DNA from: Rhodanobacter sp. ANJX3
GTDB lineage: Bacteria; Pseudomonadota; Gammaproteobacteria; Xanthomonadales; Rhodanobacteraceae
Direction of reading: 5' to 3'
NCBI RefSeq assembly: GCF_014200755.1
Contig: NZ_JACHCM010000011.1
Location: forward strand, 26,552-90,551
Length of the DNA: 64,000 bases
Under the pieces are notes generated by a model. The model saw only the letters and a list, made by a program, of their open reading frames with translations. It had not been told where the DNA came from and did no database searches. Of the stretch, positions 1 through 9,084 are shown one piece after another; positions within the stretch are counted from its first letter, which is position 1; every line of letters begins with the position of its first letter. A program made the position numbers and the translations under genes.

Positions 1-635
1 CCAGATACCGTGCTCAATGTGAATTTTTTCCAGGGGCCGCCGCTGGCCTGGATATGACCGGAAATGGTCTCCAGTTTCGCCTCGTTGCCGAGTGTCGGTG
101 CAAGGATGTCGCCGCTGACCGTCTGCAGCCCGGCCGTGTCGGCATGACCACTCAACTCGATATTGCCGCTGACGCTGTTCACCTTGAGCGACGGCGTGCG
201 TGCGCTGATGCGCGCCCGGCCGCTGACGCTGTCGATCTGGATACTGCCGCCGTCCAGCCCATCGAGGACCACCGCTGCGCTGACGACATTGACATCCAGC
301 GCGGCGGCCTTGGGCACATGCAGTTCCAGCGTACTCGGCGACATCCTGCTGTCGCTGCTCCAGTTGAGCCAGCCGGAGCCACCCTGCGGTTCGACCTTTA
401 TCGAGAGATCGCCATTGCTGCCGGTGATCGCCAGCGGCTTGCTGCCGTCGCCGAGTTGGCCGGTGACCTGCACCTCATTGCGATCCCAGCCGCTGATCGT
501 CACATCGCCTGCCACGTTGCTCACGCTGACGCGGACGGTGGGGCTGGCTTCATGGTGCAGGTTGATCGGCGTTTCGGCCAATGCTCGACCGACGCAGAGG
601 CATAGCAGCAGGGGAATGTAGCGTGCGGTTTTCAT
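1..635 (-). CDS. Secreted DUF4097-family protein (3' end outside window)
   Basis: The frame opens at ATG 633-635 and runs off the left edge, giving about 211 residues. It has a signal peptide (residues about 1-20, hydrophobic core PLLLCLC, then ALAET). After that come repeated beta-strand motifs such as VSGNIEL, VSGDILA and ISGHIQA, the spacing expected of the DUF4097 / adhesin-like beta-helix fold. The family is widespread, usually extracytoplasmic and of unknown biochemical function. It lies 18 bp after the anti-sigma-like gene and shares its strand, so it is probably the third gene of the sigma operon. The C-terminus is not visible. The family call rests on the repeat pattern alone. Confidence 0.75.
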   Translation of the reverse strand, partial: MKTARYIPLLLCLCVGRALAETPINLHHEASPTVRVSVSNVAGDVTISGWDRNEVQVTGQLGDGSKPLAITGSNGDLSIKVEPQGGSGWLNWSSDSRMSPSTLELHVPKAAALDVNVVSAAVVLDGLDGGSIQIDSVSGRARISARTPSLKVNSVSGNIELSGHADTAGLQTVSGDILAPTLGNEAKLETISGHIQASGGPWKKFTLSTVS

Positions 636-653
636 AGTTAGTCCAGGTGTTGA

Positions 654-1103
654 TCAACCCGCGTCGCTGGCCAGCTGACGCAGCTGGCTTTGTTGACGCT
701 CGGTTTGGATAAGCAGACGCTGCAGCGCCGACGAATGGGGCGCCTGTTGCATCGCCTGCTGCAGCTCCATGCGAGCCGCATTCAGCTGAGTTGCCGCACC
801 CGCCAGTCGGGGATCGGCGGGCTTCCAGTTTTGCACCGAAGGCGCGCTGGCGACCGGCGTTGTCATGGTTGCGTTTCTGGCATGCCATCCAATGGCGCCG
901 GCCAGCGCCACCGACGCGGCAAAGCTGGCGGCGATCAGCCAGCGCCGTCGGCTTCCCGATGGCGTTGTCGCTGTGGGCGCATCACCGGCTGCGGTGGATT
1001 CGGCGTCGCCCAGCGCGGCGTCGATCGACGCCCACAGATCCTGACGCGGCGCCAGCGGCTGGCGCAGGTCCCGCATTTGTCGACGCCATTCAAATTCGTT
1101 CAT
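654..1103 (-). CDS. Single-pass membrane protein, probable anti-sigma factor
   Basis: 149 residues starting MNEFEWRRQMR. The cytoplasmic N-terminus (1-70) contains the LWASIDAAL stretch often seen in Xanthomonadales anti-sigma proteins. One transmembrane helix follows (about 72-92, LIAASFAASVALAGAIGW). The outer C-terminal half is Gln/Ala-rich and helical, likely a coiled coil. The ATG at 1101-1103 is one base from the TGA of the sigma gene, a TGA-T-ATG junction that implies translational coupling. No zinc-binding ZAS motif is visible. The anti-sigma role is inferred from topology and from position directly behind an ECF sigma gene. Confidence 0.6.
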   Translation of the reverse strand: MNEFEWRRQMRDLRQPLAPRQDLWASIDAALGDAESTAAGDAPTATTPSGSRRRWLIAASFAASVALAGAIGWHARNATMTTPVASAPSVQNWKPADPRLAGAATQLNAARMELQQAMQQAPHSSALQRLLIQTERQQSQLRQLASDAG

Positions 1104-1104
1104 A

Positions 1105-1662
1105 TCACTCTCCCGCATCAGCGGATCCCAGCATTTTGCGTAGCAGACCGCGAGCGCGGTGCAGTTGTGCTTTGGACGTACCCACGGCCATGCCCAGCTC
1201 GTTGCCGATATCTTCATGTCGCCAGCCTTCGATATCGTGCAGCACTAGTACCGCGCGGGCTCGCGGCGGAAGCAGCGCGATGGCGCGTTCCAACTCCTCG
1301 CGTTCGGCTGCGCAGAACGGCGTCTGACCGGGATCGGGCAGGTGTTCGTCGTCGACCATGCTCACCGGATCTGCGCCGCGCGCGCGAATGTCCATCAGTG
1401 CGACATTCACGGCGAGCCGGTACAGCCAAGTACCGAAAGCGCTTTCGTAGCGAAAATCCGGCAATTTCTGCCAGGCGCGCACGAAAGCGTCCTGGGTCAG
1501 ATCTTCCGCTCGGGCGTGGTCATAGCCGGCGAGTCGAAAAACCGCGCCATGCACGCGGCCAACATGCAGGTGATACAGCCGCTGGAACGCGCGCCGGTCA
1601 CCGCCTGCTGCTGCGCGAACGTCGTCACTGTCGTTGGCTACCGCAGTGGCGACGGGTGACAT
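1105..1662 (-). CDS. RNA polymerase sigma factor, ECF (sigma-70) family
   Basis: 185 residues from the chosen ATG (MSPVATAV). Region 2 spans about 15-85, with the core-binding stretch DLTQDAFVRAWQ and the -10-reading FGTWLYRLAVNVALMD. Region 4 spans about 115-175 (LPPRARAVLVLHDIEGWRHEDIG, then GTSKAQLHRAR as the recognition helix). Sigma regions 1 and 3 are missing, as in ECF factors. The promoters it reads are unknown. It probably transcribes its own operon with the downstream membrane regulator and DUF4097 protein. An upstream in-frame ATG at 1695 would add 11 residues; neither start has a strong ribosome site. Confidence 0.88.
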   Translation of the reverse strand: MSPVATAVANDSDDVRAAAGGDRRAFQRLYHLHVGRVHGAVFRLAGYDHARAEDLTQDAFVRAWQKLPDFRYESAFGTWLYRLAVNVALMDIRARGADPVSMVDDEHLPDPGQTPFCAAEREELERAIALLPPRARAVLVLHDIEGWRHEDIGNELGMAVGTSKAQLHRARGLLRKMLGSADAGE

Positions 1663-1841
1663 GAAAAGTCCAATGGCGTGGCTGGCGAGGGTCATCTTGC
1701 CAGCTTGGATGCATCCGGGCGCAGAAGGGTTTGAATCGAGCTGCACGTGATGCGTGCCCCGCACTGTGCGCTCTCTCGCCTTGGCGCAGTTTCCGCGTGA
1801 GCTCGTAAACGTCCACCGACCGCGCCCCAGGACTCAGATGT

Positions 1842-3626
1842 TCACGATGATGCCGCTTTTCGACGTGGCTGTTCGACTGCCGCGGTCAGGGCGAGTGCCA
1901 CACGCTGTTGCTCGTCTCGCAGAGCGTCGGGCAGGCGCGGCGCAAACGTATCGAGATAGTCGCCGATTGCGGCGAGTTCATCCCGCCAGGCGCCGTTGTC
2001 GACCTCGAGCAGTGTTTCGAGACTGGCGCTATCGATTTTCAGACCGTCCAGATGAAGTTCGCCGACCTGCGGCAGCGTGCCGATAGCGGTCTCGACACCG
2101 GTAACGCGGCCTTCGACGCGATCGATCATCCACTGCAACACGCGCAGGTTGTCGCCAAAGCCCGGCCACAGGAACTTGCCGTCCGTACTTTTGCGGAACC
2201 AGTTCACGTGGAAAACTTTCGGCAGCTTGGCACCGGCCCGGTGGAACGACAGCCAGTGCGCAAAATAATCGCCGTAGTGATAGCCGCAGAAGGGTTTCAT
2301 CGCCATCGAATCGCGGCGAAGCACGCCCACCTCGCCGGTCGCCGCCGCCGTGGTTTCCGAACCCATCGCCGCGCCCATCAGCACGCCATGCGTCCAGTCG
2401 CGAGCCTCCATCACCAGCGGCAGCAGCGAGGGGCGACGGCCGCCGAACACGATCGCACTCAGCGGCACGCCCTGCGGCGCCTCGGCTTTGTCCGACCAGG
2501 TCGGGCACTGTTTGGCGCTGACGGTGAAACGCGAATTCGGGTGCGCTGCAGGGCCGTTGGCAGGGTCGTAGGGGCGGCCCTGCCAGTCGGTGACCGGGGT
2601 ACCCGGCAGGCCTTCCCACCACGGCTGGTTGTCGGCCGTTACTGCCACGTTGGTATAGATGGTGTCGTGCGCAATGGTGGCCAGCGCATTGGGATTGCTG
2701 CTGTCGCTGGTGCCCGGGGCCACGCCGAAAAAACCGGCCTCGGGGTTGATGGCGTATAGGCGTCCATCGTCGCCTGGTCGCATCCAGCAAATATCGTCCC
2801 CGATCGTCCAGACCTTCCAGCCGTTCTGGCGATAGCCTTCCGGCGGAATCAACATGGCGAGGTTGGTCTTTCCGCAGGCGGATGGAAAGGCGGCGGCGAT
2901 GTAGTGCGTTTCTCCCTGCGGATTTTCGATGCCGACGATCAGCATGTGTTCGGCCAGCCAGCCTTCCGTATGCGCCTGATTGCTGGCGATGCGCAGCGCG
3001 TGGCACTTCTTGCCCAGCAGCGCGTTGCCGCCGTAGCCGGAGCCGTACGACTGGATCGAAAGCTCTTCGGGAAAGTGCATGATGAAGCGGCGATCGGGAT
3101 CGAGTTCACCCGTGGAGTGCAGGCCTTTGACGAAGTGTCCCTCGCGCTCGATGCGCGCCTGCGCGGCGACACCCATGCGGGTCATGATGCGCATGTTGGC
3201 GACGACATAGGGGCTGTCGGTGATCTCCACGCCGCAACGCGCCAGCGGCGAATCGATCGGACCCATGCAGTAGGGAATCACGTAAAGCGTGCGGCCGACC
3301 ATACAGCCGTCGAACAGCGCGTTCATCTTAGCGTGTGCGTCGGCCGGCGCCATCCAGTGATTGTTCGGTCCGCTGTCCTGCCGGTCGGTGTGGCAGACGA
3401 AGGTCAAGTGCTCCACACGCGCCACGTCCGACGGACTGGATCGATGCAGATAACAGCCGGGATGCGTCCGCTGGTTCAGCTCGATCAGCTCGCCGGTCCG
3501 CAGCATTTGCTGTACCAGGGATCGATATTCGGCGTCCGAACCGTCGCACCAATGCACCCGCTCGGGGCGGGTCAGTGCGGCCACGTCGTTTACCCACTGC
3601 TGCAGTGATTCGAGCGAGCTCGCCAT
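1842..3626 (-). CDS. pckG: Phosphoenolpyruvate carboxykinase (GTP)
   Basis: 594 residues, normal for the GTP-dependent family. It converts oxaloacetate plus GTP to phosphoenolpyruvate, CO2 and GDP, the entry step of gluconeogenesis. Visible motifs are the P-loop with active-site cysteine (FPSACGKTNLAM, near residue 260), the metal-binding IGDDICWM, the substrate loop around GSGYGGNALLGKK, and FGGRRPS. The start MASSLESL at 3624-3626 is set by a strong GAGAGGGA ribosome site. An extension to 3689 is possible but has no such site. A TetR gene lies 128 bp upstream on the same strand. Confidence 0.97.
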   Translation of the reverse strand: MASSLESLQQWVNDVAALTRPERVHWCDGSDAEYRSLVQQMLRTGELIELNQRTHPGCYLHRSSPSDVARVEHLTFVCHTDRQDSGPNNHWMAPADAHAKMNALFDGCMVGRTLYVIPYCMGPIDSPLARCGVEITDSPYVVANMRIMTRMGVAAQARIEREGHFVKGLHSTGELDPDRRFIMHFPEELSIQSYGSGYGGNALLGKKCHALRIASNQAHTEGWLAEHMLIVGIENPQGETHYIAAAFPSACGKTNLAMLIPPEGYRQNGWKVWTIGDDICWMRPGDDGRLYAINPEAGFFGVAPGTSDSSNPNALATIAHDTIYTNVAVTADNQPWWEGLPGTPVTDWQGRPYDPANGPAAHPNSRFTVSAKQCPTWSDKAEAPQGVPLSAIVFGGRRPSLLPLVMEARDWTHGVLMGAAMGSETTAAATGEVGVLRRDSMAMKPFCGYHYGDYFAHWLSFHRAGAKLPKVFHVNWFRKSTDGKFLWPGFGDNLRVLQWMIDRVEGRVTGVETAIGTLPQVGELHLDGLKIDSASLETLLEVDNGAWRDELAAIGDYLDTFAPRLPDALRDEQQRVALALTAAVEQPRRKAASS

Positions 3627-3754
3627 CGGTGTCCCTCTCTGGTCTTGCGTGAATTCAGAGCGGAAACGGTAGTTTGCAGAGATTGGCATTGCAAGGCGTA
3701 TCGCAACAATGCACTCAGCGCAGGCGATACACCGCCCGCATGGGGCGATGCGGA

Positions 3755-4333
3755 TTACGCTGGGATCAGCGTGGCGATCATGTGCTCGACATAGGCGTCG
3801 AACTCTTCATGGTTGATGCGCGGCAGGCCCAGCGTGAAGTTCAGCTGCAGAAAGCCGACATAGGCGGCGTAGGTCAATCGGGCGCGGTTGAGCGCTTCGG
3901 GCGAGGGCAGGCCGGCCTCGCTGTAGGCGGTGGTGAGAAACTCCATCCGCCGCTGCGATACGCGCGCCATCACCGGGACCACCTGCGGGTGATCGAGCGC
4001 CTTGAGCAGGGCGGCGTAAACGCGATGGGGCTGCAGCTCGTGCGCCACGCGGCGAAACAGTTCCGGCAGACGCTTGCGCGGGTCCGCGATCTGCTCGATC
4101 TGGTTGATCACCTCGCGCTCGCCGTACTGCTCCCAGCGCTCCAGCGCGGCGTTGAGCAGCGCTTCGCGCGTGCGGAAGTGCCAGTAAAAGCTGCCCTTGG
4201 TCACACCAAGCTGCCGCGCCAGCGCCTCGACCGCCAGGGCGCCCACGCCCTGTTCGGCAATCAGGTGCAGCGCGGCTAGCTCCCAATCCTCGGCGGAAAG
4301 GCGGGTACGTTCGGGTTTGATCGCGACGTTCAT
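3755..4333 (-). CDS. TetR/AcrR-family transcriptional regulator
   Basis: 192 residues. The N-terminal helix-turn-helix covers about residues 15-60 (GVGALAVEALARQLGVTKGSFYWHF, the TetR DNA-binding signature). The variable C-terminal ligand domain follows. The gene is divergent from the alpha/beta hydrolase (137 bp between starts) and precedes pckG on the same strand; fadE lies beyond the hydrolase. A role in lipid or carbon-source control is therefore plausible but not shown. The ligand is unknown. The start ATG at 4331-4333 was chosen because upstream residues look non-native. Confidence 0.9.
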   Translation of the reverse strand: MNVAIKPERTRLSAEDWELAALHLIAEQGVGALAVEALARQLGVTKGSFYWHFRTREALLNAALERWEQYGEREVINQIEQIADPRKRLPELFRRVAHELQPHRVYAALLKALDHPQVVPVMARVSQRRMEFLTTAYSEAGLPSPEALNRARLTYAAYVGFLQLNFTLGLPRINHEEFDAYVEHMIATLIPA

Positions 4334-4470
4334 GCGAGCATGGTAGCCACACGTCCCGCGTTTGTAATGCGGTGCCGGCGCAAACGGCGAAAAAACCGCG
4401 TCAATGGCCACGCGGGTACGGCAAGCCGGCGTATTGACGGCGCTTGCCGAGTCAGCCCATACTCTTCCGT

Positions 4471-5370
4471 ATGGTTGCCCAGAATACCACCGCCGTCGAG
4501 TTGAGCCGTTTCCCCGTTGCTGATCTCGAGCTGGCGGTGGAAACGCATAACCCGGATGGCCGGCCGGCGCTGCTTTTTTCCCACGGCTTCGGGCAAACCC
4601 GCGGTGCCTGGTACGGCGCGGCAGCGGCCTTGGCGAAGGAAGGCTGCCGCTGCGTGACTTTCGATTGCCGCGGCCACGGGCAGAGTGATCGGGTAGCTGA
4701 CGGCGCGTACCGCATGGAGCAATTTGCCGATGACTTGATCCGCCTCAGCAAGGCCCAGCCCGAGCCGCCGATATTGGTCGGCGCGTCGATGGGCGGATTG
4801 ATAGGCATGCTGGTGGCTGGAGAAGTCAGGCCGTCGCCGTTTCGCGCGCTGGTGCTGGTCGATATCACACCGCGCTGGGAGCCGGCCGGGGTCGAACGCA
4901 TTCTTGGGTTTATGAAGGCGCACCCCGAAGGGTTCGCCGATTACGCCGAAGCGGCGGACAAAATCGCCGGTTACCTGCCACAGCGTCGCGAGCGCAAGAC
5001 CGAGGAACAGCTTCGACCGCTGTTGCGCCAGGGCACCGACGGCCGGCTTCGCTGGCACTGGGATCCGGCCCTGCTCGCCGGCGTGGTGAACGATAGCGAG
5101 CGCTACCAGCCTCGTCTGCTGGCGGCAACGTCGAAAATCGATGTACCGGTATTGCTGCTTTCCGGCGCACGCAGCGACGTAGTCTCGAGCGATACCGTCA
5201 ACGAGTTTCTGCTGCGGGTACCGCACGCGCGGCACGTGGAAATCGCCCAGGCCACGCACATGGTGGCGGGCGATGCCAATGATGCCTTCACGCGTGAAGT
5301 GACGCGGTTTGTGCAAGATTTGACCCGGTGCGGTCCAGCCGAGTCGAAAGCGAATCTGCAAGTGCATTGA
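4471..5370 (+). CDS. Alpha/beta hydrolase
   Basis: 299 residues from ATG 4471; a TTG at 4444 could add nine. It shows the alpha/beta hydrolase pattern: oxyanion segment FSHGFGQTRGAW (about 37-48), DCRGHGQSD, nucleophile elbow VGASMGG (Ser near 109), an acid on the VPVLLLSGARSD strand, and the catalytic His in QATHMVAGD near the C-terminus. The substrate cannot be read from sequence; esterase, lactonase or C-C hydrolase are all possible. It is divergent from the TetR gene and 72 bp upstream of fadE on the same strand, so it may be co-transcribed with fatty-acid oxidation. Confidence 0.85.
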   Translation: MVAQNTTAVELSRFPVADLELAVETHNPDGRPALLFSHGFGQTRGAWYGAAAALAKEGCRCVTFDCRGHGQSDRVADGAYRMEQFADDLIRLSKAQPEPPILVGASMGGLIGMLVAGEVRPSPFRALVLVDITPRWEPAGVERILGFMKAHPEGFADYAEAADKIAGYLPQRRERKTEEQLRPLLRQGTDGRLRWHWDPALLAGVVNDSERYQPRLLAATSKIDVPVLLLSGARSDVVSSDTVNEFLLRVPHARHVEIAQATHMVAGDANDAFTREVTRFVQDLTRCGPAESKANLQVH

Positions 5371-5442
5371 ACGACGAAAAAGCTGGATCGACCCGATAAC
5401 CGGCAAATCGCCGGTGCTGTTCAACCGTGATGAGGTGTTGAC

Positions 5443-7959
5443 ATGTCCGTGTTACTGACCATTCTGGCGGCGCTGATTGCTACCGGTGCCTGCGCATATC
5501 ACCGTACCAGCCTGCGCACGTGGGCGATCGCCACGTTGGCCGCGACGTTCGTGGTCGGGCTGTTCTCGGGCGCCATCGGCACCATGGTGATCCTGCTGAT
5601 CATCGAGCTGGCCATCGCGGTACCGCTGCTGATGGTGAGCTTCCGTCGCCGCAACATCACGGCGCCGATCCTGAAAACCTTCGCCAAGGTCACGCCGAAG
5701 CTTTCCGACACCGAGCAGACGGCGCTGGAAGCCGGCACGATCGGGTTCGAGGGCGAGCTGTTCTCCGGCAAGCCCGATTGGAGCGTGCTGATGAGGCAGC
5801 CCAAGCCGGTGCTGAGCGTGGAGGAGCAGGCGTTCATGGACGGTCCGGTGGAAGAGCTTTGCGGCATGCTCGACGACTGGCAGATCACCCACGAGCTGGC
5901 GGATCTGCCGCCGAACGTGTGGGACTTCATCAAGAAGAACAAATTCTTCGGCATGATCATTCCGAAGTCGTACGGCGGTCTACAGTTTTCCGCGCTGGCG
6001 CATTCGGCGGTGCTGCAGAAGCTGTCGACCATCTCCTCGACGGTGGCTTCGACGGTGGCTGTGCCCAATTCCCTCGGGCCGGCCGAGCTGCTGCTGCATT
6101 ACGGCAGCGACGAGCAGAAGAACCACTATCTGCCGCGTCTCGCGGTGGGCGAAGATATTCCGTGCTTTGCATTGACCGGTCCCTACGCCGGCTCCGATGC
6201 CACATCGCTGCCCGACTACGGCATCGTCTGCAAGCAGACCGTCGACGGCGTCGAGACGCTCGGTCTGAAGCTCACGTTCAACAAGCACTACATCACGCTG
6301 GCGCCGATCGCCACCGTGGTCGGCCTGGCCTTCCGCATGTACGATCCCGAGCATCTGCTCGGTGAGAAGGAAGACCTGGGCATCACGCTGGCGCTGCTGC
6401 CGCGTGCCACTGCGGGCCTGCAGATCGGCCGCCGTCATTTCCCGCTGAACGTGCCGTTCCAGAACGGTCCGGTGCAAGGCAAGGACGTGTTCGTGCCGAT
6501 GTCCACGCTGATCGGTGGTCCGCACATGGCCGGTCACGGCTGGCGCATGCTGGTGGAATGCCTGTCGGTGGGTCGCGCGATTTCGCTGCCGTCCAGCGCT
6601 ACCGGCGCCGTCCGCGGTGCGGTCGCTGCCACGGGCGCCTATGCGCGTATCCGCAAGCAGTTCGGCCTGTCGATCGCCCGCTTCGAGGGCGTCGAAGAGG
6701 CGCTGGCGCGCATCGGCGGCCTGACCTACGCCACGGCGGCGCTGTCGAAGTCGACCGCGGCCGCGGTCGACCGTGGCGAAAAGCCGGCGGTCACGTCGGC
6801 CATCGCGAAATACCATGCCACCGAGTGGGGCCGCGAGGTCGCCGCCAACACCATGGACGTGCTCGGCGGCAAAGGCGTGCAGATGGGGCCCAAGAATTAC
6901 GCCGGCCGTTCGTTCCAGGCCGTGCCGATCGCCATCACGGTCGAAGGCGCCAACATCATGACGCGCAGCCTGATGATCTTCGGTCAGGGCGCGATTCGCT
7001 GCCACCCTTACGTACTGAAGGAAATGCAGGCGCTGGCGATCGCCGACCGCAGCGAACAGCTGAAAACCTTCGATCGCCTCCTTTTCAGTCACCTGGGCTT
7101 CGGCGTGTCCAATGCCGTACGCAGCCTGGTGCTGGGGCTGACCGGGTCGCGCCTGGGCGAAAGCGCCGGCGACGCTTATACCCGTCGCTATTACCGCAAG
7201 CTCGACCGCTACTCGGCCGCGCTGGCGCTGTGCGCCGATGTCTTCATGGGCGTGCTGGGCGGCAAGCTGAAATTCAAGGAGAAGCTGTCGGCCCGTCTGG
7301 GCGACGTGCTGAGCAATATTTATATCGCCAGCGCCATGCTCAAGCATTACGAGGACAGCGGTCGTCCGGAATCCGATCGCCCGTTGCTGGCCTGGGCGTT
7401 CCACGAGTGCATGTGGCGCACGCAGACCGCGCTGGACGGCGCGATCCGCAACTTCCCTGTGCGTCCCGTGGCATGGCTGCTGCGTGCCCTGGTGTTTCCG
7501 TTCGGCCGTCGCGAAGTACCGCCGTCCGATCGTCTGGGCCGCCGCGTCGCCGCCTTGATCACCGGGCCGAGCGAGGCGCGCGATCACCTGCTGGAGTACG
7601 TCTATCTCACCCCGACGCCCAATAACGTGGTTGGCCGTCTGAACGCGCTGCTGCCGGAAGTGATTCTGGCCGAGCCGGTCGATCGCAAGTTTGCCAAGGC
7701 GCAGAAGAGTGGCCAGTTCAAGTCGCTGGAATACGTCGATCAGCTGGCCGAGGCGGAGAAGGCCGGCGTGCTGACGGCGACCGAATCGGCGCTGCTCAAG
7801 CATGTGCGCGAGAGCCTGTACGAGTTCATCTCGGTGGACGATTTCCACACTGACGAACTGCGTGCGTTCAAGACGCGTGCCGATCGTCAGGCCGAGGCGC
7901 AGGCCGACGCATGGATTCGCAAGCCCGAAGTGCGCACGCCGGAAAGTGCGGAAGGCTGA
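5443..7959 (+). CDS. fadE: Membrane acyl-CoA dehydrogenase FadE
   Basis: 838 residues, close to E. coli FadE (814) and much longer than soluble acyl-CoA dehydrogenases. FadE oxidises acyl-CoA to trans-2-enoyl-CoA, the first step of beta-oxidation, using FAD. Two hydrophobic segments (about 1-22 and 28-67) anchor it to the inner membrane. The catalytic dehydrogenase region covers about 110-540 (ALTGPYAGSD, EGANIMTR near 505). The C-terminal DUF1974-type extension runs to the end. GAGGTG eight bases before the ATG is a good ribosome site. A strong terminator follows. Confidence 0.95.
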   Translation: MSVLLTILAALIATGACAYHRTSLRTWAIATLAATFVVGLFSGAIGTMVILLIIELAIAVPLLMVSFRRRNITAPILKTFAKVTPKLSDTEQTALEAGTIGFEGELFSGKPDWSVLMRQPKPVLSVEEQAFMDGPVEELCGMLDDWQITHELADLPPNVWDFIKKNKFFGMIIPKSYGGLQFSALAHSAVLQKLSTISSTVASTVAVPNSLGPAELLLHYGSDEQKNHYLPRLAVGEDIPCFALTGPYAGSDATSLPDYGIVCKQTVDGVETLGLKLTFNKHYITLAPIATVVGLAFRMYDPEHLLGEKEDLGITLALLPRATAGLQIGRRHFPLNVPFQNGPVQGKDVFVPMSTLIGGPHMAGHGWRMLVECLSVGRAISLPSSATGAVRGAVAATGAYARIRKQFGLSIARFEGVEEALARIGGLTYATAALSKSTAAAVDRGEKPAVTSAIAKYHATEWGREVAANTMDVLGGKGVQMGPKNYAGRSFQAVPIAITVEGANIMTRSLMIFGQGAIRCHPYVLKEMQALAIADRSEQLKTFDRLLFSHLGFGVSNAVRSLVLGLTGSRLGESAGDAYTRRYYRKLDRYSAALALCADVFMGVLGGKLKFKEKLSARLGDVLSNIYIASAMLKHYEDSGRPESDRPLLAWAFHECMWRTQTALDGAIRNFPVRPVAWLLRALVFPFGRREVPPSDRLGRRVAALITGPSEARDHLLEYVYLTPTPNNVVGRLNALLPEVILAEPVDRKFAKAQKSGQFKSLEYVDQLAEAEKAGVLTATESALLKHVRESLYEFISVDDFHTDELRAFKTRADRQAEAQADAWIRKPEVRTPESAEG

Positions 7960-7988
7960 GACGCGAGGACCTGGCGTTAGTCAGGGTC

Positions 7989-8026
7989 AAAAAGCGGCGG
8001 GCAGTGAATCTGCCCGCCGCTTTTTT
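7989..8026 (+). terminator. Rho-independent terminator after fadE
   Basis: A perfect 14-bp stem (AAAGCGGCGGGCAG at 7991-8004 with its complement at 8010-8023), a 5-base TGAAT loop and a run of six T (8021-8026). The A-rich left flank means it could also work in the other direction, for the minus-strand GGDEF operon ending at 8069. Confidence 0.92.
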
Positions 8027-8068
8027 GTGCTTGTTGTCTTCGAGCAGCGCTGAACGTGACGTCGCCGC

Positions 8069-9079
8069 TTAGGCGGCTGCCGCAGGCTGGCCGGCCAGTA
8101 CGCAACGGCTTTTTCCGGCGCGCTTGGCTTCGTACATGGCGCGGTCGGCGGCCTGGATCAGCTGCTCGTCGGCGTTCTGCCGATCGGTATGAAGATAGGG
8201 CGCCACGCCGATGCTGGCGCCCACACGTGCAGTGATTTGGGTTTCGCCGATCGAAAACGCATAGGGCTCGGCCAGTGCGTCACAGAGCGACTGACACAAC
8301 TGCATGGCCAGCCGCGGGTCATCGATGTCCTCGAGAATCAGCGCGAACTCGTCGCCGCCGAGCCGTGCGACAGTGTCGTTACTGCGCAGTTGCCTTTGCA
8401 GGCGCGCGGCGATTTCCTGCAGCAGCACGTCGCCGGCGGGGTGGCCGTGCTCGTCGTTCACATTTTTAAAGCCGTCGATATCGATGCAGGCCAGGGCAAA
8501 GCCGCCGCGTTGGCGCTGCGCGCGCTGGATCGAGCCACGCAGGCGATCGTGGAAGAGCATGCGGTTGGGCAGGCCGGTGAGCGTGTCATGGCTGGCCTGA
8601 TGGCGCACCATGGCCTCGATGCGTTTGCGTTCGGCAATTTCCACCGTGAGCTGCTGGTTGCGCTCGGACAGCGAGGTCAGCGCCTGCTCCAGTTCGGCGC
8701 GCGCGGCATACAGTTCGAGAAAGACGCGCACCTTCGATTGCAGGATCACGTCGTTGATCGGTTTGGCCACGTAATCCACCGCGCCGGACCGATAGCCTTT
8801 CAGTCGGCTAAGGTCGTCGGCATAGGCGGCGGTGACGAAAATGATCGGCGTCTCGCGCAGTTGTTCGGTTTCGCCGAGCAGGGCGGCGACTTCGAAGCCG
8901 TCCATGTCCGGCATGTTGACGTCGAGCAGGATCAGCGCGAACTGATGATCCAGGCAAAGCGCGAGCGCCGCATTGCCGCTGTTCGCCTCGAATATCTCTG
9001 CGCCGCAGCGCGCCAGCAGTCGGCGCATGGCGACCAGGTTGGCGGTGGTATCGTCTACAACGAGAATTTTTGGCGGCAT
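8069..9079 (-). CDS. Response regulator with receiver and GGDEF domains (diguanylate cyclase)
   Basis: 336 residues. Receiver domain 1-120: phosphoacceptor Asp in LILLDVNMPDMDG, switch Thr in VTAAY, Lys in AKPI. A coiled-coil linker covers about 125-165. The GGDEF domain covers 170-330, with an intact RLGGDEF active site and an RSND product-inhibition I-site exactly five residues upstream. It should make cyclic di-GMP when phosphorylated. It is the last gene of the four-gene kinase-CheR-CheB-GGDEF operon, starting 5 bp after the CheB stop, so it is the probable output of that pathway. The start MPPKILVVDD places the receiver at the N-terminus as usual. Confidence 0.95.
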   Translation of the reverse strand: MPPKILVVDDTTANLVAMRRLLARCGAEIFEANSGNAALALCLDHQFALILLDVNMPDMDGFEVAALLGETEQLRETPIIFVTAAYADDLSRLKGYRSGAVDYVAKPINDVILQSKVRVFLELYAARAELEQALTSLSERNQQLTVEIAERKRIEAMVRHQASHDTLTGLPNRMLFHDRLRGSIQRAQRQRGGFALACIDIDGFKNVNDEHGHPAGDVLLQEIAARLQRQLRSNDTVARLGGDEFALILEDIDDPRLAMQLCQSLCDALAEPYAFSIGETQITARVGASIGVAPYLHTDRQNADEQLIQAADRAMYEAKRAGKSRCVLAGQPAAAA

Positions 9080-9084
9080 CGGAT

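Noticed and set aside
4334..4470. TetR operator in the divergent TetR-hydrolase intergenic region
   Set aside because: Only a 5-bp inverted repeat (GTTTG...CAAAC) with a long spacer was seen; too weak to report as a site.
5980..7848. 622-codon minus-strand frame inside fadE
   Set aside because: Mirror of fadE codon structure without recognisable domains.
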